Origin: Picosynechococcus sp. PCC 7002
GTDB lineage: Bacteria; Cyanobacteriota; Cyanobacteriia; Cyanobacteriales; MRBY01
Reading direction: 5' to 3'
DNA length: 64,000 bases
Assembly: GCF_963860125.1 (NCBI RefSeq)
Contig: NZ_CAWLFA010000001.1
Coordinates: 1,240,001 to 1,304,000, forward strand
Shown here: positions 8,057 through 16,986 of the stretch, piece after piece
Numbering within the stretch: the stretch's first letter is position 1
Layout of the letters: each line of letters starts with the position of its first letter
Notes under the pieces: model-generated
Databases searched by the model: none
Told to the model about the DNA's origin: nothing
Seen by the model: the letters and a program-made list of their open reading frames with translations, nothing else
Program-made: the position numbers and the translations under genes

Positions 8057-9289
8057 ATGGTTAGAATTAACGAAAATTACCTCAAACTTAAAGCAGGTTA
8101 TCTCTTTCCCGAAATTGCCCGGCGAGTGAATGGGTTTCTAGCAGAAAACCCCAATGCGCCCATTATCAAATTAGGGATTGGTGATGTCACCGAACCATTA
8201 CCCGCTGCCTGTCGAGAAGCGATGGCAAAGGCCATTGACGACATGGGCGATCGCGCCAACTTTAAAGGGTATGGCCCTGAACAAGGCTATGCTTGGCTAC
8301 GGGAAAAAATTGCCGCCCACGACTTCCAGGCCCGCGGTTGCGACATTGACGCCTCTGAAATTTTTGTGTCTGATGGTGCCAAATGCGATACCGGGAACAT
8401 CCTTGATATCTTTGGCAAAGACAATACCATCGCCGTCACTGACCCTGTTTACCCCGTTTACGTTGATACCAACGTGATGGCAGGACATACCGGAGAAGCC
8501 GACGAGTCTGGTAAATATGGTGGCCTGACTTACATCCCCATCACCGCTGACAATGACTTTGTCGCCCAAATCCCCACAGAAAAAGTCGATCTGATCTATC
8601 TCTGTTTTCCCAATAATCCCACCGGGGCAACGGCGACGAAAGAACAGCTCCAAGCTTGGGTGGATTATGCCAAGACCAATGGTTCAATTATTTTCTTTGA
8701 CGCTGCCTATGAAGCGTTCATTACCGACGAAAGCCTACCCCACTCGATCTACGAACTAGAAGGAGCGAAGGATTGCGCCATCGAATTCCGTTCTTTCTCT
8801 AAAAATGCAGGCTTTACGGGGACTCGGTGTGCCTTTACCGTTGTGCCGAAAAATCTGACTGTTACTGCGAGCAATGGCCAAGCCGTGCAACTCTGGAGCC
8901 TCTGGAACCGCCGTCAGTCCACCAAATTTAACGGCGTTTCTTACATCGTCCAACGGGGAGCAGAGGCCGTTTATTCTGAAGCGGGTCAAGCCCAAATCAA
9001 AACACTGATCGATTTTTACTTGGAAAATGCGGCCATTATTCGCCGGGAACTCCAAGCGGTTGGTTTTGATGTCTATGGCGGCGTGAATGCGCCCTATGTC
9101 TGGGTTAAAACCCCTGCTGGTTTATCGAGTTGGGACTTTTTTGACAAGCTCTTGATTAACTGCAATGTGGTCGGCACCCCAGGATCTGGTTTTGGGGCCG
9201 CTGGGGAAGGCTATTTCCGTATCTCTGCTTTCAATAGCCGTGAAAATGTGCTCGAAGCAATGAAACGGATCACAACGGCATTCCAATAG
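8057..9289 (+). CDS. dapL: LL-diaminopimelate aminotransferase DapL
   Basis: DapL makes LL-diaminopimelate directly from tetrahydrodipicolinate, the lysine and peptidoglycan route used by cyanobacteria and plants. The 410-residue protein is a fold-type I PLP enzyme: N-terminal KLGIGDVTEPLPAACREAM, GYGPEQGYAWLR near residue 75, LCFPNNPTGATATK in the middle and the PLP-lysine motif SFSKNAGFTGTRC with the lysine at about residue 249. Length and motifs are canonical. It is followed by its own terminator, so it is probably monocistronic. Confidence 0.97.
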   Translation: MVRINENYLKLKAGYLFPEIARRVNGFLAENPNAPIIKLGIGDVTEPLPAACREAMAKAIDDMGDRANFKGYGPEQGYAWLREKIAAHDFQARGCDIDASEIFVSDGAKCDTGNILDIFGKDNTIAVTDPVYPVYVDTNVMAGHTGEADESGKYGGLTYIPITADNDFVAQIPTEKVDLIYLCFPNNPTGATATKEQLQAWVDYAKTNGSIIFFDAAYEAFITDESLPHSIYELEGAKDCAIEFRSFSKNAGFTGTRCAFTVVPKNLTVTASNGQAVQLWSLWNRRQSTKFNGVSYIVQRGAEAVYSEAGQAQIKTLIDFYLENAAIIRRELQAVGFDVYGGVNAPYVWVKTPAGLSSWDFFDKLLINCNVVGTPGSGFGAAGEGYFRISAFNSRENVLEAMKRITTAFQ

Positions 9290-9342
9290 GGATTTAGTAA
9301 TTTCTAAACGTTGAGTTAAAAAATTTGCTGTTGATCTTTTGA

Positions 9343-9367
9343 GGCGCACCGGAGTGCGTCTTTTTTT
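9343..9367 (+). terminator. Rho-independent terminator after dapL
   Basis: A 7-bp stem (9343-9349 paired with 9354-9360, one G-T pair, loop CGGA) is followed by seven T residues. It lies 54 bases beyond the dapL stop codon. Confidence 0.88.
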
Positions 9368-9377
9368 ATGACCTTTA

Positions 9378-10001
9378 CTAAGACGCGGGAGAGTGGGGGC
9401 GCAAAATGTCGCGGACAGTCTGTTGGAGGGGCAAGTGATTCATCATAAAAGTGTGCAGTACCGGTAATTGGATCACAGGATCTGCTGGAGAAAGGCGTGT
9501 TTCTTCTAGGGCAACAATGCCATCATTAAATTCTTCGCCAAATGGACTTAAGCTCCCCCTGGGGCCACCGACGCCAGCAATTACCGTGTAGGGTGCATCT
9601 AAATTGGGGAGAGCCTTGTAAAAAGCCGGATCTGTTAAATTAAACCCACATTGGCCTGTCCACCAGCGAAAAGGAGGCAATTGCCAAGCCCAAGCCGCTA
9701 AACGAGGTGGTTGGTTCGGGGTGCCTAACATCACCACATGTTCTGGGTCTGGAGTTTTCGGGCAAGTGAGGGCAGCCCGCGTCAGGACTCCCCCTAAGGA
9801 ATGGGCCACGATACTGTATTTTCCGGTTTTGGCGATCGTCTGAATTTTTTGGCGGAGCCGTACCACAATCTGCTCAAAACTTTCCGTAGCCGCAAAATAG
9901 CCAAACTGCTCCGTTGCCCAACCATGGCGCTCCAAATATTGAGCTAACCCCAGGAGAGAAAAGGGCGTCCGGCTGAGGCCGTGAATACATAAAATTTTCA
10001 T
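9378..10001 (-). CDS. Alpha/beta hydrolase, lipase-like
   Basis: A 207-residue alpha/beta hydrolase without signal peptide. The N-terminal strand and oxyanion region read ILCIHGLSRTPFSL, the nucleophile elbow is AHSLGG near residue 68, and a C-terminal histidine follows LPVLHTF. It resembles the small lipase/PGAP1-like hydrolases found in many cyanobacteria, whose substrates are not known. It is convergent with dapL across the terminator and lies just downstream of a membrane protein gene on the same strand. Confidence 0.8.
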   Translation of the reverse strand: MKILCIHGLSRTPFSLLGLAQYLERHGWATEQFGYFAATESFEQIVVRLRQKIQTIAKTGKYSIVAHSLGGVLTRAALTCPKTPDPEHVVMLGTPNQPPRLAAWAWQLPPFRWWTGQCGFNLTDPAFYKALPNLDAPYTVIAGVGGPRGSLSPFGEEFNDGIVALEETRLSPADPVIQLPVLHTFMMNHLPLQQTVRDILRPHSPAS

Positions 10002-10040
10002 TGATTACACTGCACAATCGCCGCTCATAATACAAAAACC

Positions 10041-10469
10041 CTAGGCGGCAGGAATTGTTTTTCTGATCCGATGGTAACGTTTTTGGAGCCACTGGTACGA
10101 CACCAAATTCAGCAAAATACCAATCCCCAGGAGTAACGTCATCAACACAAGCTGATACCAGGGAGCTTGCACCACAATGTCTGCGATCAAATGGCCCACA
10201 TTTAGCACTGAATATAATGAAGTCACCAAAAAATGTAGTCGCCGAAACCCTTTACTGTTGGTGAAAGTCGTCAAAATGATCAACACCATGGGGATGGCGA
10301 AGAAAAAAAGCATAAACCCGAAAACGAGATCTAGGTTGCCTCCAGCATGGGAATGCTCCACCGCCTGGTCATGGAACAGAGGCATCAATCCCAAGTCCGT
10401 ATGAAACAAGGTTCCCAAAAGAAAAGCTATCCAAAGGGCGTTGATCTGTGTCGGGTAGCGATTCGCCAT
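10041..10469 (-). CDS. Hypothetical four-span membrane protein
   Basis: A 142-residue protein with about four hydrophobic segments (IAFLLGTLFHTDLGL, LDLVFGFMLFFFAIPMVLIILTTF in pieces, a central helix around VTSLYSVLNVGHLIADIVV, and LVLMTLLLGIGILLNL). The ATG at 10469 is preferred over the upstream start at 10493 because GGAG and AGGA lie upstream of it. The loop with several histidines between spans one and two (HDQAVEHSHAGG) could bind metal. I do not recognise the family. It ends 39 bases before the hydrolase gene and may share its transcript. Confidence 0.7.
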   Translation of the reverse strand: MANRYPTQINALWIAFLLGTLFHTDLGLMPLFHDQAVEHSHAGGNLDLVFGFMLFFFAIPMVLIILTTFTNSKGFRRLHFLVTSLYSVLNVGHLIADIVVQAPWYQLVLMTLLLGIGILLNLVSYQWLQKRYHRIRKTIPAA

Positions 10470-10620
10470 TATCCTAAGCTCCACCATGGCCACTTGCCTC
10501 AGTCATAGCACTGCCGCACCAACCTAGCCAAGGGAGCATTTACCAAACATTACGCAGGGGCTAATTCCAAAAGTCCCCACCAGATTGAGTGAGGACTTTG
10601 ATTAGATTCAATGTCTGGGA

Positions 10621-11217
10621 CTAAGCATTTAAAGCGCGGTAGGCGGCTTGTACTTCGGTGATCGTAAACAAGCTAGAAAATTTGAGATTTTGGCTAGCGT
10701 AAAATTCGGCCCCTCCCTGCTGACGGTCAACAAGGGCAATAATTTCTTCTACTTGGTAACCGGCATCCCGGAGACGCTCAACGGCTTGGGCGGCGGACTG
10801 TCCAGTGGTCACAACATCTTCAAGGACAACCACTTTCGCGCCTGGGGTAAGGGATGGCCCTTCGATATAGGCTTGGGTGCCGTGGCCCTTTGCTTTTTTG
10901 CGAATAATCAGAGCCGGAATGGGACAATTTTCGTAGGCTGACACAACACTGACGGCGCTAACAATCGGGTCAGCCCCTAGGGTTAAACCAGCGACGGCGG
11001 CAACGTCTTGATCGAGCTGAGCAAGGATCAGACGACCGATGAGGAGCGCTCCCATTGGGGTGAGGGTGACCAATTTACCGTTGATATAGTAGGTGCTTTT
11101 TTGTCCGGAAGAGAGGGTGAAGTCGCCTTCTTTATACGCATCTGTGGCGATTTGATTGAGGAGTGTTTGTCTGAGGGTGGCTTGATCAGCGGTCAGGAGG
11201 TCAGAAAGGGCAGGCAT
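10621..11217 (-). CDS. pyrE: Orotate phosphoribosyltransferase PyrE
   Basis: PyrE joins orotate to PRPP to give orotidine monophosphate in pyrimidine synthesis. The 198-residue protein has the N-terminal GDFTLSSGQKSTYYINGK, the loop around RKKAKGHGTQ and the PRPP-binding motif VVVLEDVVTTGQSA. Length is normal for the bacterial enzyme. It stands alone on the minus strand; a 7-bp inverted repeat at 10570-10599 lies just beyond its stop but has only a short T run. Confidence 0.96.
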   Translation of the reverse strand: MPALSDLLTADQATLRQTLLNQIATDAYKEGDFTLSSGQKSTYYINGKLVTLTPMGALLIGRLILAQLDQDVAAVAGLTLGADPIVSAVSVVSAYENCPIPALIIRKKAKGHGTQAYIEGPSLTPGAKVVVLEDVVTTGQSAAQAVERLRDAGYQVEEIIALVDRQQGGAEFYASQNLKFSSLFTITEVQAAYRALNA

Positions 11218-11310
11218 GGTTGTATATGAAGTTCAGTACAGAGAAAACTTGACCAATTGGGTTTTGTGAGCAAAGATGCTGGTAAAGATTTGACTTATGG
11301 ATGTAATGCC

Positions 11311-11727
11311 ATGAAAAAATGGTTTCATCATTTAACCACAGTTTTTGTGGTAGGTGCGGCGGTACAGGGAATTGGCCAAGGGGCGATCGCCCAAACGTAT
11401 CTAGAGGGAAGATACCCCACTTACCCAGAACATACAAATGATGTATTTACCCGCGCCCTCTACTACGAGTTGCAGGATACCTTTGCGAGCTTTAGCACGG
11501 GCCAAGTACTCAATGATTATTTTGGTGTTTCCCCCTTTGGCTTGAATGGGGCAGGCTATCCTGAACAACGGGCGAAACGAGATATCAAGAAAATCGATAT
11601 TCTTTACCGGGATATTTTGTTGCAACAGGTAGGCAGTGACCCGGTGCTGCGTACCCAAGATTTGCCGAATCCGTTTAACTCTTCCCTGCAAACGGAAGCT
11701 GCTTTCGACTACAACATGGGTTATTAG
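11311..11727 (+). CDS. Conserved secreted protein of unknown function
   Basis: A 138-residue protein starting at the ATG at 11311, which places a clear signal peptide at its N-terminus (MKKWFHHLTTVFVVGAAVQG, cut near GAIAQ). The frame is open 18 codons upstream to 11257, but that would bury the signal peptide. The mature part is polar with no cysteine and no known motif. It looks like a cyanobacterial periplasmic protein. It is followed by a terminator. Confidence 0.75.
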   Translation: MKKWFHHLTTVFVVGAAVQGIGQGAIAQTYLEGRYPTYPEHTNDVFTRALYYELQDTFASFSTGQVLNDYFGVSPFGLNGAGYPEQRAKRDIKKIDILYRDILLQQVGSDPVLRTQDLPNPFNSSLQTEAAFDYNMGY

Positions 11728-11761
11728 GGCGCAATAACATTCACCCAAGCGGCAATGCTCC

Positions 11762-11797
11762 CAAACGAAAGGTGATCGCCTTTGGGGCGTTTTTTTC
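11762..11797 (+). terminator. Rho-independent terminator after the secreted-protein gene
   Basis: Stem AACG plus AAAGG (11764-11772) pairs with CCTTT and CGTT (11779-11791) with a GGGG internal bulge, then a run of T residues follows. Confidence 0.65.
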
Positions 11798-11843
11798 GCA
11801 ACCTTAAATTTGCAAATTTGAAGCTCGAAAACTTATCTGAAAG

Positions 11844-11916
11844 TCCAGGGTGCAGGAGTTGAACCTGCCTGGGACGAATTATGAGTTCGTTGCCTAAACC
11901 GCTCGGCCAACCCTGG
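11844..11916 (-). tRNA. trnI: tRNA with CAU anticodon, probably tRNA-Ile2(CAU)
   Basis: A complete 73-nt cloverleaf on the minus strand without encoded CCA. The acceptor stem CCAGGGT/ACCCTGG is fully paired, the anticodon stem is ACGAA/TTCGT with loop CTCATAA, and the T arm is GCAGG/CCTGC with loop TTCAACT. The D arm GGCCGAGCGGTTTAGGC is like the plastid trnI-CAU pattern, and the paired first base pair argues against initiator tRNA. The C34 would be changed to lysidine by TilS so that AUA is read as Ile. An elongator tRNA-Met is the alternative. Confidence 0.88.
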
Positions 11917-11998
11917 CAAATTTGTTGGGGCGATTTTGCCCACAGGCTATCATAGTACAATTTCTTCTCTTCCTTAACTGTTCCCTCGGCGATCGCCC

Positions 11999-12691
11999 AT
12001 GAAGTTTCAAACGACCCTGGCTTTTACTTTCTTGCTCCTGCTTGCAATGTTTGGTGCTGGAACGGTGAGTGCCCTCTATGGCTTTACAGTGGGTTACGAA
12101 GCCCTAAAAGGTGTCAAGCAGCCCGAAGGAAATCCGAGTCAGCAACTGATTCGTAGCCGTCAGCCAGACAATAGCGAAGCAGATCCCGCCGAAAATTTAG
12201 AATTTGTGTCCGAGCGATCAATTATTGTGTCTGTTTACGATCAGATCCAGGCCCAAGAAAAGGAACTCCAAAAGGCCACCCCGGCAGCAACACCGCAAAA
12301 GGACGCCTTTATTGAGGAACAACCTGCGGAAACCGCCGACCAAAAAACCTTTCCCCTCAGCACCAGTGCAGACGATGTCACTTTAGAAATTGTAAGCGGC
12401 CAACTTTCTGGTAACGATTGGCTCATGGAAGTAAACCTGCAAAATAATGGCCAGGAAGCGGTGAATTTTTTGTATAACTTCCTTGAAATTAAAACCGAAA
12501 CGGGACGATTGTTAAGTACCCAAATGGACGGTCTCCCCAACGAAATCCCTGCAAATCGGCAAAAGTATGCTGGCACCATCCGGATTCCGGCAGTGATCCT
12601 GGATGAGACGCAAACCCTGTCGCTCCAACTTCAGGACTATCCAGACCGGGAAATTTCCCTAGAACTTTCTCAGATTCCAGTGATACGTTAG
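11999..12691 (+). CDS. Hypothetical membrane-anchored protein
   Basis: A 230-residue protein with one N-terminal hydrophobic helix (FTFLLLLAMFGAGTVSALYGF) acting as signal anchor, a low-complexity charged linker rich in Ala, Pro, Glu and Thr (residues of about 35-125), and a beta-rich C-terminal domain beginning near VTLEIVSGQLSGND with an immunoglobulin-like look. No family is recognised. It is in the same direction as, and 39 bases ahead of, the CNNM-type gene and could be part of the same envelope-related operon. Confidence 0.7.
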   Translation: MKFQTTLAFTFLLLLAMFGAGTVSALYGFTVGYEALKGVKQPEGNPSQQLIRSRQPDNSEADPAENLEFVSERSIIVSVYDQIQAQEKELQKATPAATPQKDAFIEEQPAETADQKTFPLSTSADDVTLEIVSGQLSGNDWLMEVNLQNNGQEAVNFLYNFLEIKTETGRLLSTQMDGLPNEIPANRQKYAGTIRIPAVILDETQTLSLQLQDYPDREISLELSQIPVIR

Positions 12692-12730
12692 GTAGAAACA
12701 GTACGCCTGCAAGGGTTATAGCACAATTCC

Positions 12731-14170
12731 ATGTTATCGAGCGGTGAAATTTTAGTCCGATTATTGTCTGTGTTGTTGCTGATCGCAATTAATGCTTTTT
12801 TTGTGACCGCAGAATTTTCGATTGTCTCGGTGCGGCGATCGCGCATTAGTCAACTAATTGCGGAGGGGGATCTCCAGGCCAAGATGGTGCAAGCCCTCCA
12901 GTCCCGCTTGGAACGCCTCCTCTCGACGACCCAGTTGGGGATTACCCTCTCTAGTTTGGCCCTGGGCTGGATTGGTGAAGATACCATGGCGACGGTTATT
13001 GCTCAATTTTTGGTGGGATTGCCTCTCCCCGACGACTGGATTCAACCCTTTGCTGTTTCTATTTCGATCCCTTTTGCTTTTTTCTTAATTGCTTATTTAC
13101 AGATCGTCTTGGGGGAACTCTGTCCTAAATCCTTGGCTCTCTCCCATGCCGAAGAAATGGCCCGCTGGTTGGCCCCTCCCAGTTTGGCGATCGCCCGAAT
13201 TTTTAAACCGTTTATTTGGATCTTGAATCAATCTAACCGTCTCCTGTTGCGCCTTGGGGGCATTGCGCCGATTCAGCAGGGGCTTTGGTATGACCGACTG
13301 ACACCAGAAGAACTCCAACTGATTATCACCACCGAACAAGAATCCATGGGCCTAGAGGCGGAGGAACGGGAGCTTTTAAGTAATGTCATTGAATTTGGTG
13401 ATGTGGTTGCCGAAGAAATTATGACGCCCCGCACCAAAATCCATGCGATCGCCAACGGCGCGACCCTCGGCAAACTGTTGCAAAAAGTCAGCCAGACCAA
13501 TCACTCCGCCTATCCTGTTTATGGAGAATCCATCGATGACATTGTCGGTTTTGTGCGCTTCCGGGATTTTGCCAAACCCCTAGCCGCCGGGGGGATGAAT
13601 CTCAATACGGCCATTAATCGCTGGGTAAAGCCTATTCCCTTCGTCGCCGAGGGTACCCCGATCGCCGACCTCTTGCCGAAAATGCAGCGCACCAAACAAC
13701 CGATGGTCATGGTAGTAGACGAATTTGGGGGTACCGCCGGGCTTGTCACCCTCAAAGATATTATTAATGAAATTATTGGCGATGAACTCGACAGTCATCC
13801 CAATGCGCCACTCCATTTCAAAGCTTTAGATCGACAGACTTTCCTGGTCGATGCCCAAATTGATCTCGAAGAACTCAATGATTTGCTAAATGTTGAATTG
13901 CCCTACACCGACGATTATCAAACCCTCAGTGGCTTTTTGCTCTACCAATGGCAAAAAATCCCAGAAACGGGTGAAGTCTTTCACTTTGAAGACCTGAAAT
14001 TTCAAGTGATGGGTATTGATGGCCCCCGCCTCCAACAGGTCAAGATCACCCGCGACCCCTCTGACATTGAGGCGATCGCCGAATTTGATTTTCCTCCAGA
14101 GCCAGAGGATCATCCAGACATGGAAGAAATCCTTGGCCCGGACTTTAAACCCAGCGGCGGAACCGACTAA
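12731..14170 (+). CDS. Hemolysin-family CNNM/CBS transporter-like protein
   Basis: A 479-residue membrane protein with the DUF21/CNNM transmembrane domain at the N-terminus (residues of about 5-195, including VTAEFSIVSVRRSRI and ELCPKSLAL), a CBS pair (about 215-340, with EIMTPRTKIHAI and PMVMVVDEFGGTAGLVTLKD), and a CorC/HlyC C-terminal domain. Relatives include magnesium and cobalt efflux proteins; the exact substrate here is not shown. Its stop codon overlaps the convergent small gene at 14167 by 4 bases. Confidence 0.92.
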   Translation: MLSSGEILVRLLSVLLLIAINAFFVTAEFSIVSVRRSRISQLIAEGDLQAKMVQALQSRLERLLSTTQLGITLSSLALGWIGEDTMATVIAQFLVGLPLPDDWIQPFAVSISIPFAFFLIAYLQIVLGELCPKSLALSHAEEMARWLAPPSLAIARIFKPFIWILNQSNRLLLRLGGIAPIQQGLWYDRLTPEELQLIITTEQESMGLEAEERELLSNVIEFGDVVAEEIMTPRTKIHAIANGATLGKLLQKVSQTNHSAYPVYGESIDDIVGFVRFRDFAKPLAAGGMNLNTAINRWVKPIPFVAEGTPIADLLPKMQRTKQPMVMVVDEFGGTAGLVTLKDIINEIIGDELDSHPNAPLHFKALDRQTFLVDAQIDLEELNDLLNVELPYTDDYQTLSGFLLYQWQKIPETGEVFHFEDLKFQVMGIDGPRLQQVKITRDPSDIEAIAEFDFPPEPEDHPDMEEILGPDFKPSGGTD

Positions 14171-14376
14171 GACTGATCCTGGGACTCTTTTTTCTGCAAA
14201 TCTGGAATCAGATCCGGGCGTTTGGCATCTTCCCAACCCGAAGGCCGCTTGGAATTAAAAAAGGCGATCAGACCAATGGATACCGCCGCCACGAAGCCCA
14301 CCACGTAAACGAGGGTGAAGTATAAAGGGAAGGGTTGGCCAGCAACTGCCAAAAATAGAGAATGAGAATCGGACAT
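14167..14376 (-). CDS. Small single-span membrane protein, possibly Psb35-like
   Basis: A 69-residue protein with one transmembrane segment (about residues 18-40, FTLVYVVGFVAAVSIGLIAF) and a polar C-terminal tail with the stretch FNSKRPSGWEDAKRPDLIP. This layout fits small thylakoid proteins such as the photosystem II assembly factor Psb35 (Ssl2148), which I suspect but cannot confirm without a search. It overlaps the convergent CNNM gene by 4 bases and lies 53 bases downstream of the pilT-type gene. Confidence 0.65.
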   Translation of the reverse strand: MSDSHSLFLAVAGQPFPLYFTLVYVVGFVAAVSIGLIAFFNSKRPSGWEDAKRPDLIPDLQKKESQDQS

Positions 14377-14429
14377 AACTTCTTGATCGTTACAATTCGT
14401 TACAAGCTTACCAAGAAACGGGTCTCTGC

Positions 14430-15788
14430 CTAGATCCGTCCCCGGAGCATCATCGCCATTTCGTTGGGCGTCGGCGATTTTTCTAGGGCGATTTCCTCTG
14501 TAATCCGGCCTTCTTGGTAGAGGTTAAACAACGACTGATTCATGGTGACCATACCATCAAATTCACCATTTTGCATCAGTTCAAGCATTTTGTCGTACTG
14601 ACCGCTGACGATGTAATCTTTCATGGTTTCGGTATTCACTAAAATGTCATGGTAAGCAGCCCGCTTTCCATCGGTGGTACGGCATAGCCCTTGGGCGATG
14701 ACAGAAACCAAGGATTCGGCGATCGCCACCTTCATCGCATTTTGCTCATCTGCACTGTAGAGATTAAGAATCCGTTCAATAGTTTTAATCGCACTGTTGG
14801 TATGGAGCGTTCCCATGACAAGGTGCCCCGTTTGCGCTGCTTTGAGGGCCGTATTAACCGTTTCTTTATCCCGCATTTCCCCAACCAGGATAATGTCTGG
14901 GTCTTCCCGGAGGGCCGCTTTGAGCGCGTTGTCAAACTTTAGGGTGTGCATCCCCACTTCCCGGTGCTTGATCAAAGATTTCCGACTTTGGTGAACAAAT
15001 TCAATCGGATCTTCAATGGTGATGATATTCTTTGGGTGGGTTTTGTTGATGTAATCTACCATTGCCGCCATGGTTGTGGATTTACCCGAACCCGTTGGCC
15101 CTGTAACCAGAACGAGGCCTTTTTCTGCATCAGAAATATTCTTAAAGATGGGTGGTAGGCGCAACTGCTCCATGGTCAAGATTTTGAGCGGAATCAAACG
15201 CAAGACCAACGAGGGGCCATTTAGAGAATCAAAAATATTGATCCGCACCCGGGCGAATTCGTATTGGGTTGCGCCATCAAAATCGAGACTGTCCTTAAAG
15301 CGTTGGATTTCCTGTGGTTTAAGCACTTCATGCAGCCAAGCATAAAACGTATCTTGGTCAGTCACAGGGTATTCAGTGATCACCATTTCCCCCCGATCAC
15401 GATACCGAGGCACTTCCCCGACCCCAAGGTGCACATCGGAAAATCCTTCTTTGTGAGCCCTGGTGACCAGTTCCTTTAAACTCGGTTGCCCTGGCCCCCG
15501 TTGGGGAATTCGTTCGGCATTAGCCCCTAAATATTGTCGAGGTGGCGTAGGTAAAGGCGGTGGGGGCGGCATCCGTTGCAGCGGCGGTGGCGGAGGTGGA
15601 GAGGCCGGGCGACGTTGTTGGGGTTGGGCCGTGGGCTGGGGACGTCGCTGTTGGGGCATCACAATTTGTGTTTCATCCGCCGAAACAGCAGGTTGGGGCC
15701 GTGCAGAGATAATTTGGGTTGCCTCGCTGGCAGGGGGAACGGGAGGACGGGAGCCCGCAGAACGGTTCGGAGGCATGGAATCACTCAT
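14430..15788 (-). CDS. PilT-type twitching motility ATPase with proline-rich N-terminal extension
   Basis: A 452-residue type IV pilus secretion ATPase. The catalytic core has GPTGSGKST (Walker A), EDPIEFVHQS (Asp box), DPDIILVGEMRD (Walker B) and HTNSAIKTIERI (His box). It is longer than usual PilT (about 350-370 residues) because residues 1-105 are a disordered extension full of proline, glutamine and arginine. The extension and the divergent C-terminus suggest the second cyanobacterial paralogue (PilT2-like), implicated in phototactic direction rather than in retraction itself, but this is inference. Confidence 0.85.
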   Translation of the reverse strand: MSDSMPPNRSAGSRPPVPPASEATQIISARPQPAVSADETQIVMPQQRRPQPTAQPQQRRPASPPPPPPLQRMPPPPPLPTPPRQYLGANAERIPQRGPGQPSLKELVTRAHKEGFSDVHLGVGEVPRYRDRGEMVITEYPVTDQDTFYAWLHEVLKPQEIQRFKDSLDFDGATQYEFARVRINIFDSLNGPSLVLRLIPLKILTMEQLRLPPIFKNISDAEKGLVLVTGPTGSGKSTTMAAMVDYINKTHPKNIITIEDPIEFVHQSRKSLIKHREVGMHTLKFDNALKAALREDPDIILVGEMRDKETVNTALKAAQTGHLVMGTLHTNSAIKTIERILNLYSADEQNAMKVAIAESLVSVIAQGLCRTTDGKRAAYHDILVNTETMKDYIVSGQYDKMLELMQNGEFDGMVTMNQSLFNLYQEGRITEEIALEKSPTPNEMAMMLRGRI

Positions 15789-16461
15789 AGGTATCTTTCC
15801 GCAATGGAGGGGACTGAAAATGAGGGGACACCCTGGTGTTGTGTGGGTTTAACCGGGGAATTTTGCCTAAATTTATTGGCTGACTTTCCCTATGGTAACT
15901 TGAAATCTTCGCTCTGCTAAAGGGGAAATGCTGTAGGCGATCGCCTTTATCCTGACCCAAAAATCAAAGATCGCGCCCTTCATCTTTAACGATTTGCTAC
16001 CAACATAATCTCCAGCTCTATCTAGGGATCTTTTGCCACAACATTTCTAATGTTTTCTGAGGCAGTCCCCAAGGGGCAAACAATCTCTTTTAAACCGAGC
16101 ATAAATACCCATAACTTGATGTGAATTAATGTAACAGAATCTCAGGTGCCAAGGCAAAGTTTTGACGACAAAAAAGCGTTTAATAGCAGTCCAGAAACGG
16201 CTTTTTATTACCTGAGTATAAATAACTATTTCTAATGACCTAGAGGGAGCAAAAGACTTGAATAATCAGTAGTTTCGATATTTTCCCTTGAATTTCTACC
16301 ATAAAAAAAAGCTTTAGAAATTAATTTATGTAAAGGGATTCTCATTTTCACCTAATTCCTGTTTATACTATTTACTATCGAAGGGCATCAACACCCAGAA
16401 ATATTGATGCTTCCATTTAAGTTTTTTGACAACTAAACATATCCCTGGGAGGGGACAGATT
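15789..16461. other. 673-base spacer between pilT-type gene and a membrane protein gene
   Basis: The flanking genes read outward, so promoters of both lie here. Reading frames in it are short overlaps into the pilT region and look spurious. A hairpin at 16171-16206 (AAAAAGC plus GTTT paired with AAAC and GCTTTTT, one bulged G) could end a short transcript in either direction. The rest is AT-rich without other recognisable structure. Confidence 0.5.
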
Positions 16462-16833
16462 ATGGACTACTCATCGACGCGCAGTTGGGATTCAGCTTAC
16501 CTATCTGTACTATTAAAAAGCTTTTTGATCTGGAGTTTTACGCTACTGGTTTGCCTTTTGGTTGTCGGTTTTCCAATCGTTGTTTTAATGATGACTATTG
16601 GTTCGCTCATGGCCATTGTGCTCCAGTCTATTTTGCCGGTTAGTGCAGTGCTCGTTGTTGCCGGGACGATTATTGGCGGCACCTTGATGGGCATTTTGGT
16701 CGCAGCGGCAATGCTAACCGCCAAGGGAGTTCACCCGCAAGAGGTGACTTGGTTAACTTGGCTCCATGGAAATGCAGAGGTCGCATCGGATTCTATTTTT
16801 GCAGCCTGCCCTTTAACCTGTGAAGTTAGTTAG
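16462..16833 (+). CDS. Small hydrophobic membrane protein of unknown function
   Basis: A 123-residue protein with two long hydrophobic segments (about residues 12-45 and 55-85). The ATG at 16462 is chosen because GGAGGGG lies about 9 bases upstream; the in-frame TTG at 16426 has no such site. Two cysteines are in the C-terminal tail (AACPLTCEVS). I do not recognise the family. It is followed by a good terminator and stands alone. Confidence 0.7.
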   Translation: MDYSSTRSWDSAYLSVLLKSFLIWSFTLLVCLLVVGFPIVVLMMTIGSLMAIVLQSILPVSAVLVVAGTIIGGTLMGILVAAAMLTAKGVHPQEVTWLTWLHGNAEVASDSIFAACPLTCEVS

Positions 16834-16909
16834 AGGCACACCTGTACACTGCCTCGTTGATTAGAGTTTTCCAAAGTTCATAGTGATCTAAAAAAAGATG
16901 CTTGTATCT

Positions 16910-16933
16910 ACCCGGTAATTTGCCGGGTTTTTT
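16910..16933 (+). terminator. Rho-independent terminator after the 16462 gene
   Basis: Stem ACCCGG/CCGGGT (16910-16915 with 16923-16928) followed by a run of T residues, 77 bases past the stop codon and just before wecB. Confidence 0.8.
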
Positions 16934-16986
16934 CGTGACCGGCAAGGGAATCTGTAGAATAGATAAGATCTTTTGGTGAGTGTTTT

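Noticed and set aside
15463..15852. Gly/Trp-rich plus-strand frames opposite the pilT proline-rich region
   Set aside because: They are complements of proline and glutamine codons and have no start region or homology.
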